In this document: positions 11,283 to 23,383 of the stretch, piece by piece
Layout: each line of letters begins with the position of its first letter
How positions within the stretch are numbered: the stretch's first letter is position 1
Assembly: GCA_013792135.1 (NCBI GenBank)
Contig: VMSP01000058.1
Coordinates: forward strand, 24,911-88,910
DNA length: 64,000 bases
DNA from: Desulfocapsa sp.
GTDB lineage: Bacteria; Desulfobacterota; Desulfobulbia; Desulfobulbales; Desulfocapsaceae
Direction of reading: 5' to 3'
Notes under the pieces: generated by a model
Database searches by the model: none
What the model saw: the letters and a program-made list of their open reading frames with translations, nothing else
What the model was told of the DNA's origin: nothing
Translations under genes and position numbers: made by a program

Positions 11283-11380
11283 TGGCGGAAGTGCATGGGA
11301 ATCGAACCCACCTGCCAGGCTATTAACCCGACACACCGGATTTGAAGTCCGGGAGGGCCACCAGTACCCTGCCCACTTCC
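11283..11380 (-). tRNA. selC: tRNA-Sec (anticodon UCA)
   Basis: 98 nt, GGAAGTG/CACTTCC acceptor, GGACTTCAAATCC anticodon arm, long variable arm, GGTTCGATTCC, CCA end. Confidence 0.92.
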
Positions 11381-11567
11381 ACAGCATCATAAAAGACAAA
11401 TAAAGCCTAATAGATATTGACCTCGAAAACAACTTTTTATTATACTTCTTTTTGTATTAATAAACTATTAATAGAGTTGCTCCTGACGACAACAAAAAGC
11501 AAACAAAACCCTCACGAATTACTCTACCTCTAACATAACAACAAGCCGAGAGACTAAAATAATCGCT

Positions 11568-11909
11568 ATGCAGTGTGAAAGACTCCTAAAACAGATAAAG
11601 ACATGGTACCTTCATGTCCAAAGTGAAACCATGGCCCCGGCCCGCATGATCAGCTTTATCGAAAGTCATGCCAGCCAATGCGCTATCTGTCTGGCTGACC
11701 CTGATCTCCAGGAAGAAATCACCAAAATTACAGAAATGATTCTTCCAGAGTCCAAGATTCCAAAAGCAGTCCGCCTACAGCAGGAAGATGCTGAAGAAGA
11801 AGAGATGCCCGAAGAGGAAGATGAAAACTCAGAAGACGATGAAGATGGGGAGAAGGGGGATGAGGACGAAGACGACTTGGAAATTTTTGATCTTGACGAC
11901 GAAATCTAA
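11568..11909 (+). CDS. Conserved-type hypothetical protein with extremely acidic C-terminus
   Basis: 113 aa; C-terminal ~40 aa nearly all D/E. Confidence 0.5.
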   Translation: MQCERLLKQIKTWYLHVQSETMAPARMISFIESHASQCAICLADPDLQEEITKITEMILPESKIPKAVRLQQEDAEEEEMPEEEDENSEDDEDGEKGDEDEDDLEIFDLDDEI

Positions 11910-11978
11910 CCTTTTTACCGTGATTTTCTTTGCAGATCAGACCAGCTAGAAGGGTCGACCACTGCTTACACCAGAATT

Positions 11979-12812
11979 TCACAGAGATTTATCCAGCCTA
12001 ACCCTGAGAAAAGAGGGGAACTTAGGAAGACCTGATTTCAAAAAACCATAATACTTAAAGGTAACAATGGAACCGATGGGTGGAGGTTTGTCCCGCTCAC
12101 CATCACTAAACCCCGTTCCTATCTTAAATCTGGTTTGATCCGGCAATTCCACGAGTAAAGAGCCAAGTCGGCCACGGTTTTTACCCTTGCCTTCGATATG
12201 ACCAATTACCACTGCCTCCATGTCAAAAAAACTTTTTACCTTTAAAATCTCGTCACTTCGCCCTCTATTATAGATCGTATCAGATTTTCTGACAATCAAC
12301 CCCTCACCACCCAGTTTCTCTACCTGCTGCAACTCAATCTGGAGCTGCCTTGTATCTTGAAGAGTCTTTTGCGGAATAACAAAGGCAAACGAGGAAGGGT
12401 GCTCAGCAAACCAGTCCTTTGCCTTCTCGAGTCGCTGAGCAAAGCCTCCTGTTTTCTGTGGCACATCAAATATCGCAAACTTCAACTCCAGCCAACCATC
12501 ATGAGGTTGCTGTTGCTTGACAACGCCTGCGGTTTTCTCAAAATTTCCTCGACCTCCCCAGAGCTCCCCCTCCAAGGCAAAAGGAGGAAAATTATGACAA
12601 AATACTGCCGGTGGATGCAAGGGATTACCGTTCTTACTAAGCAGTCTCTTCCCGTCCCAATACCCTCGTATCCCATCCAGTTTCTCACTCACCAACCAAC
12701 CGGAGACATCGATATTCTCCGTATAGACTTGGGGAAGCATGATATCCAGCGCATACGTATTCAACGGCAGGAGACATACAACCAGCCACAACCAGGGAAT
12801 AATTTTCTTCAT
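11979..12812 (-). CDS. ATP-dependent DNA ligase with signal peptide (LigE-like, predicted periplasmic)
   Basis: Motif I EKLDGIRGYW, EGLIVRKSD, KVKSFFDMEAVVIG; N-terminal hydrophobic signal MKKIIPWLWLVVCLLPLNTYA. Confidence 0.8.
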   Translation of the reverse strand: MKKIIPWLWLVVCLLPLNTYALDIMLPQVYTENIDVSGWLVSEKLDGIRGYWDGKRLLSKNGNPLHPPAVFCHNFPPFALEGELWGGRGNFEKTAGVVKQQQPHDGWLELKFAIFDVPQKTGGFAQRLEKAKDWFAEHPSSFAFVIPQKTLQDTRQLQIELQQVEKLGGEGLIVRKSDTIYNRGRSDEILKVKSFFDMEAVVIGHIEGKGKNRGRLGSLLVELPDQTRFKIGTGFSDGERDKPPPIGSIVTFKYYGFLKSGLPKFPSFLRVRLDKSL

Positions 12813-12928
12813 TGGTTCACTCAAAACCTGCCCTACTTTTCCGGCAGGTCCTTTTCTAATAGCTGAGTCTTTCACTCAGGATCGTTGAACAAAAGATATA
12901 GATGAAAGGTTCTGCAACATAAAGAAAA

Positions 12929-13351
12929 CTATTTTCTTGCAGCATCAAGACAGGCTTCGTCCATACGACATTCAAGGTATTGGATCAATGAGTCATTCCG
13001 TGCTTCAATATCGAAACAGATGGCATCTTCGCCGAGCAGTCCTCCCGGCACAAAATCGCCTTTTTCTTCCGGGTCAGTAATCATTTCACTATAAAAACAG
13101 ATTGAAAGCCATCGGGTAACATCTTCAATGACATCAACCATAACAAAAAGCCCTCTTACTTTCTGATGAGCATGAACAGCCCTGAGAGAATAGGTAAGAC
13201 CAGGCCGGGATATGAAGTCGAGCGTCACGCCTTCTTTTTCACTCAGGTATTTTCTGAAATGTGAAAATATCTCTCTATTTTTTTCAGGTGTCTCAGCCCA
13301 TTGTTCAATAAACAAGTTCAGCTCTCGCTCCCTTTCTTCTCTCATACCCAA
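12929..13351 (-). CDS. Hypothetical protein
   Basis: 140-aa ORF with plausible codon usage. Confidence 0.5.
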   Translation of the reverse strand: MGMREERERELNLFIEQWAETPEKNREIFSHFRKYLSEKEGVTLDFISRPGLTYSLRAVHAHQKVRGLFVMVDVIEDVTRWLSICFYSEMITDPEEKGDFVPGGLLGEDAICFDIEARNDSLIQYLECRMDEACLDAARK

Positions 13352-13633
13352 CTCCTTCCATACTGTACTTGACTATAATTTTAATTGTGAGGACCGTTTG
13401 GATTGCACCATAAGGCATTGTGCCCATAAGATTGTTAGAGAAATCAAAATTTTCTTTTGATTACCTACGAAATCATACTATCATGGATGTTATGGAAATC
13501 AAGCACTGACACGGGCCAGACCATCAGATGCAAACAAAGAAAGAATATCGAGCTATTCACAGATTAGCACAAATTCTGATAGGGACAGAAAAATCTATCA
13601 GTACAAACAGTCGAATAAAAAGGAGGAGCACCT

Positions 13634-13936
13634 ATGCAAGGGGCGATTTTTATGATTAAACGGGCCGAATACCGGAAGGAGAAGGAAGCTGTCCTCTTTG
13701 ACCGGGTTATCCAGTGGGCCCGAGAAGACAACGATGATACTATCCTTGAGATCGTCCAACGGGCCTTTGCTGACGATGATGCCGAACACTGGTTGTCCAT
13801 TCACCCAACCAGCTCCTTTTCAGGTCTCATCGGCTATTATATGGATATTGTCGCCAACGAAAAAGAATTAAACGGCAATGAACGGCGTCTCCTTACCAAA
13901 AAGCTGGAGGCCTACAGCAAAAAACTTCTCTCATAG
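13634..13936 (+). CDS. Hypothetical protein
   Basis: 100-aa ORF preceded by aggaggagc RBS. Confidence 0.55.
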   Translation: MQGAIFMIKRAEYRKEKEAVLFDRVIQWAREDNDDTILEIVQRAFADDDAEHWLSIHPTSSFSGLIGYYMDIVANEKELNGNERRLLTKKLEAYSKKLLS

Positions 13937-14204
13937 CTATACCATCTCTATTACCACAGACCCAGCTCAGCAATGCAGATAAATGATTTGTCACCCCTGG
14001 GCTCTCTCTTCTGATTGAATCTTTACTCCTGCAAGAGTCTGCACTACAGATACAAACACACTCAAACTAAAATTTATATAAATTCAAGACACATGTGCAA
14101 AAACAAAAAACCACATTACCTGCTTCAAGAATACAGGAGTGCCTATACGGCATCTGCACATGGACTCTTAAAAAAAATAATGATATCGGTATGATAAAAC
14201 AAGA

Positions 14205-14241
14205 AAGCCCCTTGCCGAGACATGATCTCGACAAGGGGCTT
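14205..14241 (-). terminator. Hairpin downstream of tRNA-Met
   Basis: aagccccttg.cgaga catga tctcg.caaggggctt. Confidence 0.7.
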
Positions 14242-14286
14242 ATATAAGCAAATGTTTCCGTAACTATTCGAAAACTTATAATATTT

Positions 14287-14363
14287 TGGTGGCGATGCAG
14301 GGAATTGAACCCCGGACACTACGGATATGAGCCGTATGCTCTAACCATCTGAGCTACATCGCC
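14287..14363 (-). tRNA. tRNA-Met (CAU), elongator type
   Basis: GGCGATGTAGCTCAG...CGGCTCATATCCG...GGTTCAATTCCCTGCATCGCCACCA. Confidence 0.9.
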
Positions 14364-14560
14364 ATTGATTTTGAGACGGGATAATTACCTTATCCCCTCC
14401 TTCCTGTCAACCATTTTTCCCTAAGGTAGCCGAGGAAAGCTCATAAAAACAGAAATTATATAAAAAGTATAAATAAGGAAAGGGTCCCAACAGAGTCCCT
14501 TTCCTTGTCATTCCCTTTTCATCCTATCACATCCTATCGGATGAGAACAAAAAAGTCTTT

Positions 14561-16282
<1,722 letters not shown>

Positions 16283-16570
16283 TTATTCGACAATACCCAT
16301 GATATCATCTTCACGCATGATGATGAAGTCCTCACCATCAAGTTTTACATCAGTTCCACCGTACTTGGAAAAGAGCACCTTATCCCCGGCCTTTACCTGC
16401 AGAGCCACACGGTCTCCCTTCTCATTGGTCTTGCCAGGTCCAACAGCAACGACTGTACCTTCGGCTGGCTTTTCTTTGGCACTGTCTGGAATGATAATTC
16501 CACCTGCGGTCTTTGTTATCTCTTCCAGCCTTTTTACTAAAAGACGATCATTCAATGGACGAATTTTCAT
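16283..16570 (-). CDS. groES: Co-chaperonin GroES
   Basis: [17 protein letters not shown]...[12 protein letters not shown]. Confidence 0.97.
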   Translation of the reverse strand: MKIRPLNDRLLVKRLEEITKTAGGIIIPDSAKEKPAEGTVVAVGPGKTNEKGDRVALQVKAGDKVLFSKYGGTDVKLDGEDFIIMREDDIMGIVE

Positions 16571-16700
16571 GTAGTTCCTCCGACACGATTTTATTTAAAG
16601 ATTGGGCATCCGCCCCCTGCATGTTAATCTGGGATATCGATACCAAAAACCGACACCCCTAAAACTGGGCAAAACTATAGGCTGGCTTTTACAAAAATCA

Positions 16701-16731
16701 AGGGGCGAATGTCAAAAAAACATCCGCCCCT
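16701..16731 (-). terminator. Rho-independent terminator of ilvE
   Basis: Arms aggggcgaatg / catccgcccct, followed on minus strand by a T-rich tract. Confidence 0.65.
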
Positions 16732-16890
16732 GCACACGAAACCAACAACTACCTTACCGGAAATCTATGACAACTGAGGCAACAGCCCCTTCAGACCATC
16801 TTCTAAAAACATCAATAACCTTGGGATGCCAGGACCATCAGAAAACAATCATCAGGATATAACAACTATTTCGTAACAAAATCCTGCAAA

Positions 16891-17973
16891 TCAACCGACA
16901 CGGGTAATCCACTTGAATGGATCTTCCTGCTGTCCATTCTGAATCGCCTGCAACTCATCAAAAAGCCGCTGTGAGAACAGACCGGTACGTCCACTATTAA
17001 TCACATATTTTTTATCCTTATAACACAATTCCCCTACCGGCGAGATTACCGCCGCCGTGCCGGTACCAAAGGCCTCGGTCAAACTTCCATCAATACTGGC
17101 CTCAATAACCTCATCAATGGTGACGGGCCTTTCCACAACTTTCATCCCCCACTTCCGGGCAAGCTGAATCACAGAATCCCGAGTAATACCAGGCAAGATG
17201 GAGCCGCCAAGGGGTGGCGTCACCAGCTCATTGTTGATCATGAAAAAGATATTCGAAGTGCCGACCTCTTCCACATACTTTCTCTCACAGGCATCCAGCC
17301 ATAAAACCTGGGTGTAGCCAGCCTTATGTGCCTCTTCAGCCGCCATGATACTTGCCGCATAATTGCCGGCAGTCTTCACATGACCGACCCCACCCTTAAC
17401 GGAGCGTACATACTTATCGGTGACATAAATTTTAGTCGGGCTGAACCCTTCAGGATAATAAGCCCCAACGGGACACATGATAATAAAAAAATAATATTCC
17501 CCGGATGGTCGAACCCCCAGGGCAGGCTCTACGGCAATCATGGTAGGACGAATATAAAGGGTGGCTCCCGCAACCGTAGGTATCCAGTCCCGATCAAGAT
17601 AAACAAGGGCCTTCAGGGCCTTGAAAACTTTTTCAAGCGGCAACCTGGGCATACACATCCGCAGGGCCGATGTATTCATCCGCTCAATATTCTCCTGAGG
17701 CCGAAAAAGATATACTTGCCCTTTTTCTCCTTTGTAGGCCTTCAACCCCTCGAAGATCGCCTGACCATAATGAAAGACCATGGCCGCAGGATCCAAGCTG
17801 AAACTATGATATGGACAGATCTTGGCATCATGCCACCCACTCTGCCGATTCCACTTCATCAAAAACATATGATCAGTAAAATGTGCTCCAAAACCAAGAC
17901 TATCCTGGGCAGGCTTTTGTTTAAGTTGCTCCTGGCTCGCCTTCTCCAGCCCTATCTCCATATTTTCCCACAT
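16891..17973 (-). CDS. ilvE: Branched-chain amino acid aminotransferase
   Basis: PLP fold-type IV aminotransferase; GNYAASIMAAEEAHKAGYTQVLWLDA. Confidence 0.9.
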   Translation of the reverse strand: MWENMEIGLEKASQEQLKQKPAQDSLGFGAHFTDHMFLMKWNRQSGWHDAKICPYHSFSLDPAAMVFHYGQAIFEGLKAYKGEKGQVYLFRPQENIERMNTSALRMCMPRLPLEKVFKALKALVYLDRDWIPTVAGATLYIRPTMIAVEPALGVRPSGEYYFFIIMCPVGAYYPEGFSPTKIYVTDKYVRSVKGGVGHVKTAGNYAASIMAAEEAHKAGYTQVLWLDACERKYVEEVGTSNIFFMINNELVTPPLGGSILPGITRDSVIQLARKWGMKVVERPVTIDEVIEASIDGSLTEAFGTGTAAVISPVGELCYKDKKYVINSGRTGLFSQRLFDELQAIQNGQQEDPFKWITRVG

Positions 17974-18291
17974 GACAATTCCCTCTTCTTACTCAAGAAT
18001 CAAATTTAAGATCTTAACCTCCAAAGAGACTTTCATCTTATTTCTCTTTTCTTCAACCACGTTAAACTATATAGTAAATATATTGAGCACTATTCCTATA
18101 TCAGGATTTTCATTTAATCGAATAGTGGAACCGCCCCACTGAACAAAAAAATAATTTTTCAATATTCTCCTGTTATCCAGTCACGTATAAAGCTCCTGAC
18201 TCAATTTCTAAACTTTATTGAATTACCCAGCTATATAAGAAATTGCAACTTTATTTCTCATTTCCCAACTACCATTCACGTTCAATCCGCC

Positions 18292-19410
18292 ATGAGCAAC
18301 GACCAGACCCCCTTTAAAAGCTCAGACTACCAGCGTCCGTATACCCTGGAATCTGGCTATTTCCTCTTGATCTTTTCCGTTTCAGCGATTTTTCTTGGAC
18401 GCCTCCTCTGGCCATTCTGGTCTATCCTGGTGCTTTCCTTTCTGCTGGCCAGTCTATTCAGGCCAATCTATTCTTTTTTAAGCAACAGGAAGATATCCGC
18501 CCCCTTTGCTTCCATCCTTACCTGCATCTTGATCGTCTTTATCGTTTTTATCCCTCTACTCCTTTTTATCGGCACCCTATCTAACGAAGCATTAAGCCTG
18601 TACCAATGGGGGCGCGATGCAGGTGTCGGACTCAAGATACAATCTTTCCTTCAAAAAAACCCGATAGTGGCCCAGATCCAGACCTACCTTCAGGGCATTG
18701 GCCTCAACTTTGAGCCAGCACAGCTCACAGACACCCTATCGTCTCTGGTCAAAACAGGCGGCCTCTTTCTTTACAACCAGGCAAGCTCGTGGGCAGCTAA
18801 TATCCTGCATTTTCTTGCTCTTTTCTGCATGATGATCCTGATCATCTTCTTTCTGCTCATTGATCAGGAAAAGCTTGTTGCCTTTATCATCCGCCTATCT
18901 CCACTCCCTGACCATGAAGACCTTCTTCTTATTGCCAAATTTGAAGAAATTGCCAACGCTATCCTCAAAGGGAATCTCATTTGTGGACTCATTCAGGGGA
19001 TCATTGCCGGGGGGATCTTTGCCGTACTCGACCTGAATGCCCCAATTCTCTGGGGTTGCATCATGGCAGTTCTAGCCTTTCTTCCGATCTTCGGCATAGG
19101 ACTGGTGATGATCCCAGCGGCAATGATTATAGCTATTAATGGTCAGCCAGGAACCGGAACATTTCTTTTTCTCGTCTACATATGCCTGTCCTTCTCCATG
19201 GAATATCTGGTAAAACCGAAAATAGTAGGCGGACAGGTCAAGATGCACACCCTGCTGGTCTTTCTTTCCCTCATGGGCGGACTTACTGTATATGGGATAC
19301 TTGGTATTATTTATGGACCACTGATTATCACTGCTTTTCTCACCTTGTCAGATCTCTATCTTGCAAGATATGATTTTTCCTTGAAAAGGAATAATGAAGA
19401 ATCAATATGA
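18292..19410 (+). CDS. AI-2E family transporter (PerM-like)
   Basis: Multi-TM protein with AI-2E_transport-type C-terminus (GGLTVYGILGIIYGPLI). Confidence 0.85.
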   Translation: MSNDQTPFKSSDYQRPYTLESGYFLLIFSVSAIFLGRLLWPFWSILVLSFLLASLFRPIYSFLSNRKISAPFASILTCILIVFIVFIPLLLFIGTLSNEALSLYQWGRDAGVGLKIQSFLQKNPIVAQIQTYLQGIGLNFEPAQLTDTLSSLVKTGGLFLYNQASSWAANILHFLALFCMMILIIFFLLIDQEKLVAFIIRLSPLPDHEDLLLIAKFEEIANAILKGNLICGLIQGIIAGGIFAVLDLNAPILWGCIMAVLAFLPIFGIGLVMIPAAMIIAINGQPGTGTFLFLVYICLSFSMEYLVKPKIVGGQVKMHTLLVFLSLMGGLTVYGILGIIYGPLIITAFLTLSDLYLARYDFSLKRNNEESI

Positions 19411-19760
19411 TTTCAAAAAATTAAAGCCTGACACAGCTCCCAAAGACTAACTATCACTTTTCTACCAAAGAAAACTGTAACCCGACCATAGCTTTCTTTG
19501 GGTTTATCATGATATTATTCGAATTAAGACTTGGCTTTTGACAACGAAGGTCAAAGTCAAGCTGTACCTGGGTCTAAAAATCAAGCAATGCATTGAGCCG
19601 CCAGCAAGCATATGACGAAAGTCTCTTACCTGAGGTTGGACTGTGGGAGTTATATTAAATAGACCTAATCTGAAACTTTGAGGCTCGATCTCTACGCGTG
19701 ATGTGACAGGAAAACAGTATACGTCAAATGGAAGGGCAGGCGGCGGGGAAAAAGAAAAAG

Positions 19761-19783
19761 CCAAGCACTAAATAAGTGCTTGG
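19761..19783 (-). terminator. Terminator of the original tRNA-Pro
   Basis: CCAAGCACT/AGTGCTTGG hairpin followed on minus strand by a T-rich run. Confidence 0.75.
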
Positions 19784-19799
19784 CTTCTGTACTGATTAA

Positions 19800-19844
19800 T
19801 GGTCGGGGCGGCAGGATTCGAACCTGCGGCCTCCTGCTCCCAAG
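19800..19844 (-). other. Displaced 3' half of tRNA-Pro (anticodon loop to CCA): attachment site of an integrative element
   Basis: CTTGGGAGCAGGAGGCCGCAGGTTCGAATCCTGCCGCCCCGACCA with no 5' half; abuts integrase stop codon. Confidence 0.8.
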
Positions 19845-20885
19845 TTATCTGTTTTCAGGAGGAAACCCTTTGTCACTATGACTTTGCAGGTTAGCGACAT
19901 TAGCGCATAGCCTTGAGGTCTCAGCCCGCTTGATCGTGTCTGCCACCTGAGTATAAATCTGGGTAGTGGCCAGTTCAGAATGACCGAGAAGCTCCTGAAT
20001 GACACGAATATCAGCCCCACCGTTAATCAATGCCGTCGCGAATGAGTGACGGAAAAGGTGTGGATTGACATGCTTTGTTATCCCGGCCTTCTTAGCAGCT
20101 GTTGTTATCTGTTTGCGAATATCAACCCAAGGCTTACCGGTTCTTGGCGAAATAAAAATCATTCCATTAGGCCGCTGCTTACACAATTCATCTATTCTGT
20201 CCATGATTCCTGATGCCTCAACCGGTGCCAGTCGCCACTTCCCCCCCTTGCCATAGATACGCAACAATTTTCCCGTAAAATCCACCTGCGCTGCAGTAAG
20301 CGTCAGAGCTTCATTTCGTCGAAGTCCACACAGGGCCATGAGAGTGACAATAATCTGGATATCACCATGCAAGTGACTAAGAATATCGCCAAGCTCCTGG
20401 ATTGTCAACACCTGGGGCAACGGCGGCCGCGTCTCTCGGCGAGTGAATCGCTTAGGGAGCTTATGTGTACTGCCAGTGGTCTCATTCTGCCAGTTCAAAT
20501 ATGCGGACAAACCAGAAAGTTCAATATTGATGGTCCGTTTTTTCACTCCATCAGTGAGCCGACGTGCTTTATATTGTTCAATCAAAAGTGCTGTGATATG
20601 TCGTATTTTGTACCCGCCAAAAAATCCGGTCAAATGTCGCATAGAATTTGTCATCACTTCCATTCCCCTGAGGCTGGACCGATTTTTATAGGTCAGCAGG
20701 AAATCAGGGAGCAGATCGTTCCATCCAGGATCAGCATGATTCACTGTCCCGCGTAGCTCAGCCTCGAATTTCAGGGCCTCTTCCTTGCTACCGCAAAACG
20801 GTATATAATCCGGCTTTTCCTTGCGACCATGAAAAATTTTGATCAATTGCCATCCCTGCTTGGTGGGGTGTTTATAAACAGACAT
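19845..20885 (-). CDS. Tyrosine recombinase/integrase
   Basis: C-terminal catalytic residues (HLFRHSFATALINGGADIRVIQELLGHSELATTQIYTQV). Confidence 0.92.
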   Translation of the reverse strand: MSVYKHPTKQGWQLIKIFHGRKEKPDYIPFCGSKEEALKFEAELRGTVNHADPGWNDLLPDFLLTYKNRSSLRGMEVMTNSMRHLTGFFGGYKIRHITALLIEQYKARRLTDGVKKRTINIELSGLSAYLNWQNETTGSTHKLPKRFTRRETRPPLPQVLTIQELGDILSHLHGDIQIIVTLMALCGLRRNEALTLTAAQVDFTGKLLRIYGKGGKWRLAPVEASGIMDRIDELCKQRPNGMIFISPRTGKPWVDIRKQITTAAKKAGITKHVNPHLFRHSFATALINGGADIRVIQELLGHSELATTQIYTQVADTIKRAETSRLCANVANLQSHSDKGFPPENR

Positions 20886-21178
20886 AGTTATTATAAAGTA
20901 GCTGTATGAATTTCAAAAAAGGCATAGCACTGAAAAAAAAATGGCCGGCAAGTTAACGAACAAAACCCACAGCAAAAAACACTCATTGTCCATTTATCAC
21001 ACGGCACAAATTGATCTCTCCCCGTATCTCTTTTCGCTTATATTATTCTTAAAAAGACCTTCTCAATCCTTCCCTATTTTTTTACAACAAATCATTATCA
21101 TTTTCTTTAGTTGCTTGATTAGTTTTTTGCATATCTTTATTATGAGGAGTTGCAGATGATATCCTTGCAGAAACCAAT

Positions 21179-21817
21179 CTAAGCAACGGCCGATTTGTCT
21201 CTTTTTTCTGGCAGAGAGGCTCCGAGAGTAAGCAGCATTTGCTCCATTCTTTCCATGCGCTCACTCATCTCTTTCATTTCCTGTCGTACTAAATCCATTT
21301 CTTCCTCCTTCATAACTGCATCATGAAAAGCTCTAACGCTTGATGCCAGAGCTGACCTAAAAACTGTTTTAGACTCAAGCACCTCAATGGTCATGTTCAC
21401 CATCTCCTTGATGCTAATGACCTCATAGTCGTCCTCAAATTCCTGTTTTTTTGCTTGTGTTTTTTTAACTGGAATCTGATCTACCTGCCGCGTCATACAT
21501 GCCTGAACATATGGACTACATGAATCAGTGCTGGCAGGAACTTGTCCTGTTTGCGCTGGCTCATTTTCTTGAAGAATATTATCTCCAGGTGTTTCACCTT
21601 CCAGGCAACTCACAAAAGAGCCAATAGACATTCCCCCAAGACTTGCAATTTCCTTGAGAATCTTGATCCTTGGCTCCCTATCTCCTGTTTCATACCCAGA
21701 GATTGTACTGGCGGCGAGACCACCCAACAATTCACCGAACTCAGTTTGGTTTAGACCAAGACTGTCCCTAATTCGCTTTATCCTCCTACCCATTTCTATA
21801 TTTTTAAATTTTTCCAT
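21179..21817 (-). CDS. XRE-family HTH regulator
   Basis: GRRIKRIRDSLGLNQTEFGELLGGLAASTISGYETGDREPRIKIL. Confidence 0.75.
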   Translation of the reverse strand: MEKFKNIEMGRRIKRIRDSLGLNQTEFGELLGGLAASTISGYETGDREPRIKILKEIASLGGMSIGSFVSCLEGETPGDNILQENEPAQTGQVPASTDSCSPYVQACMTRQVDQIPVKKTQAKKQEFEDDYEVISIKEMVNMTIEVLESKTVFRSALASSVRAFHDAVMKEEEMDLVRQEMKEMSERMERMEQMLLTLGASLPEKRDKSAVA

Positions 21818-22011
21818 AACTTCATTTTATGTATTTTTTCGTAATTTGCAAACGATTTCGCGAAAAGCGTAACTATTTGTTTTCCATGCACTGATTTATT
21901 TATGTCATAAAATAAATTACGCAGTCATCAATTTTATTAAAATAAATATTGCGTTATGCGAAAAAGATGATAGATAATTTTGCAATATTAGAAATTGAAA
22001 AGGAGATGGGC

Positions 22012-22572
22012 ATGGAATTAGGTGAAAGAATAAAGACGACCAGGAAGAATCAAGGCGTAACTCTTGGCATTCTAAGTTCGGCTACCGGGGTAGGGACCAG
22101 TACATTATCGAAATACGAGAACCGTCGGGCCAAATATATCCCTTACCTGAATGACCTTTGCAAGATTGCCGAACACTTAGATGACATCACCATTCTTACC
22201 GATCTTTGTTGTTCCTGCCCCGTCAGGAAGGATATCATTTCAAAACAATTCCCTGACCTGAAAAGCCCCCAGCACGATTTATCTCTTATTGCTAATAGAT
22301 TACGCGAAGAGATGGTTGAGGCCATTAATACCATTAACCACCTTTCTGAACAGTTTCCCGAAACAAACCTTAAAGCTCTGCAAAATCACAAGGAAGAAGT
22401 TCTTGCCAACATGGAGCAGGTTATCGAGACCAAACTACGCATAGACATTCTTTTATTCGAGCTGATTTTATCAGGAATTTTCACTCCAACCGACTTACAA
22501 AAGGCAAAACATGGCAGGCGACAAGAAGAATGCGCCACTAATAACTACGACCGACATAGCGACGCCAGATGA
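22012..22572 (+). CDS. XRE-family HTH regulator, divergent to previous gene
   Basis: MELGERIKTTRKNQGVTLGILSSATGVGTSTLSKYENRRAKYIPYL; AGGAG RBS upstream of this start (ORF extends to 21949). Confidence 0.65.
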   Translation: MELGERIKTTRKNQGVTLGILSSATGVGTSTLSKYENRRAKYIPYLNDLCKIAEHLDDITILTDLCCSCPVRKDIISKQFPDLKSPQHDLSLIANRLREEMVEAINTINHLSEQFPETNLKALQNHKEEVLANMEQVIETKLRIDILLFELILSGIFTPTDLQKAKHGRRQEECATNNYDRHSDAR

Positions 22573-22814
22573 ATACCGAGCATGAGATACTGATTCGTCT
22601 GGATCGTATTGAGCAAGCCCTGACAAACTTAGCCAAAATGTCACTGCCAGAAGTTGACAACCAGGCTGATCGTTTAATCAGGCTGGCCCGCATTGATCGA
22701 GCTGCGGCAATAGCATCTGCAAAATCAGCATCACGTCAAGATACCTTATTAAGACAAAAGCTGAAGAAGGAGAAAAATAATGCAACTGCAACCAGCTTCC
22801 AGAGCAGGTCATGA
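22569..22814 (+). CDS. Hypothetical protein, ATGA-coupled
   Basis: 81 aa, overlaps upstream stop. Confidence 0.45.
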   Translation: MNTEHEILIRLDRIEQALTNLAKMSLPEVDNQADRLIRLARIDRAAAIASAKSASRQDTLLRQKLKKEKNNATATSFQSRS

Positions 22815-23383
22815 ACATGACGACATCCCTGAGCATATCTATGAATCCAGATAAACAAAACATCTGGCCACTGGCTCAATCCTGGGTGCACTCCAATAGG
22901 GTGTTGATATGGTGCATAGCCGCACCCTATTATCGGTATATGTCATGCGACTCAAGTGATTTGGCCGGAGAGGCAAAGCTTGCTGTGTACCAGGTAATCT
23001 CAGTCTTAATCAATCAAAACAAGGATTTGTCCTTAACGAGCAAGTATTTCCGTATTGTCTTCCGCACCAGATGTGTCCAGATGGCCGCTGGAGTTTCCTT
23101 AGCTAACGAACAACTGGCAACCGTAGCGATTCAAAAAGAGCAATCCCCTGAACTGAACAAATTTTCTGATCTGGATGAATCAGTCATTGCCGAGGCATTG
23201 TCCGCACTAACTAATCGGCAAAGGCTGGTTTCCCAATGGATTCTTTCACAGCCAGAACCCGTCAGCTTTTACACGATTGCCAATCATTTTGGGATACATA
23301 TTCAAACTGTCAGGGATATTTTGTCTAATACTATCAAGAGAATAGAGACCTATGGACATCAGAGAATATGCAAAGAACTCTAA
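22811..23383 (+). CDS. Sigma-factor-like protein (region 2/region 4-like)
   Basis: ALTNRQRLVSQWILSQPEPVSFYTIANHFGIHIQTVRDILSNTIKRIE resembles a sigma region-4 HTH. Confidence 0.5.
   Translation: MNMTTSLSISMNPDKQNIWPLAQSWVHSNRVLIWCIAAPYYRYMSCDSSDLAGEAKLAVYQVISVLINQNKDLSLTSKYFRIVFRTRCVQMAAGVSLANEQLATVAIQKEQSPELNKFSDLDESVIAEALSALTNRQRLVSQWILSQPEPVSFYTIANHFGIHIQTVRDILSNTIKRIETYGHQRICKEL

Noticed and set aside
16571-16700. CIRCE element upstream of groES
   Set aside because: No TTAGCACTC-N9-GAGTGCTAA found; the visible inverted repeat is better explained as the ilvE terminator.
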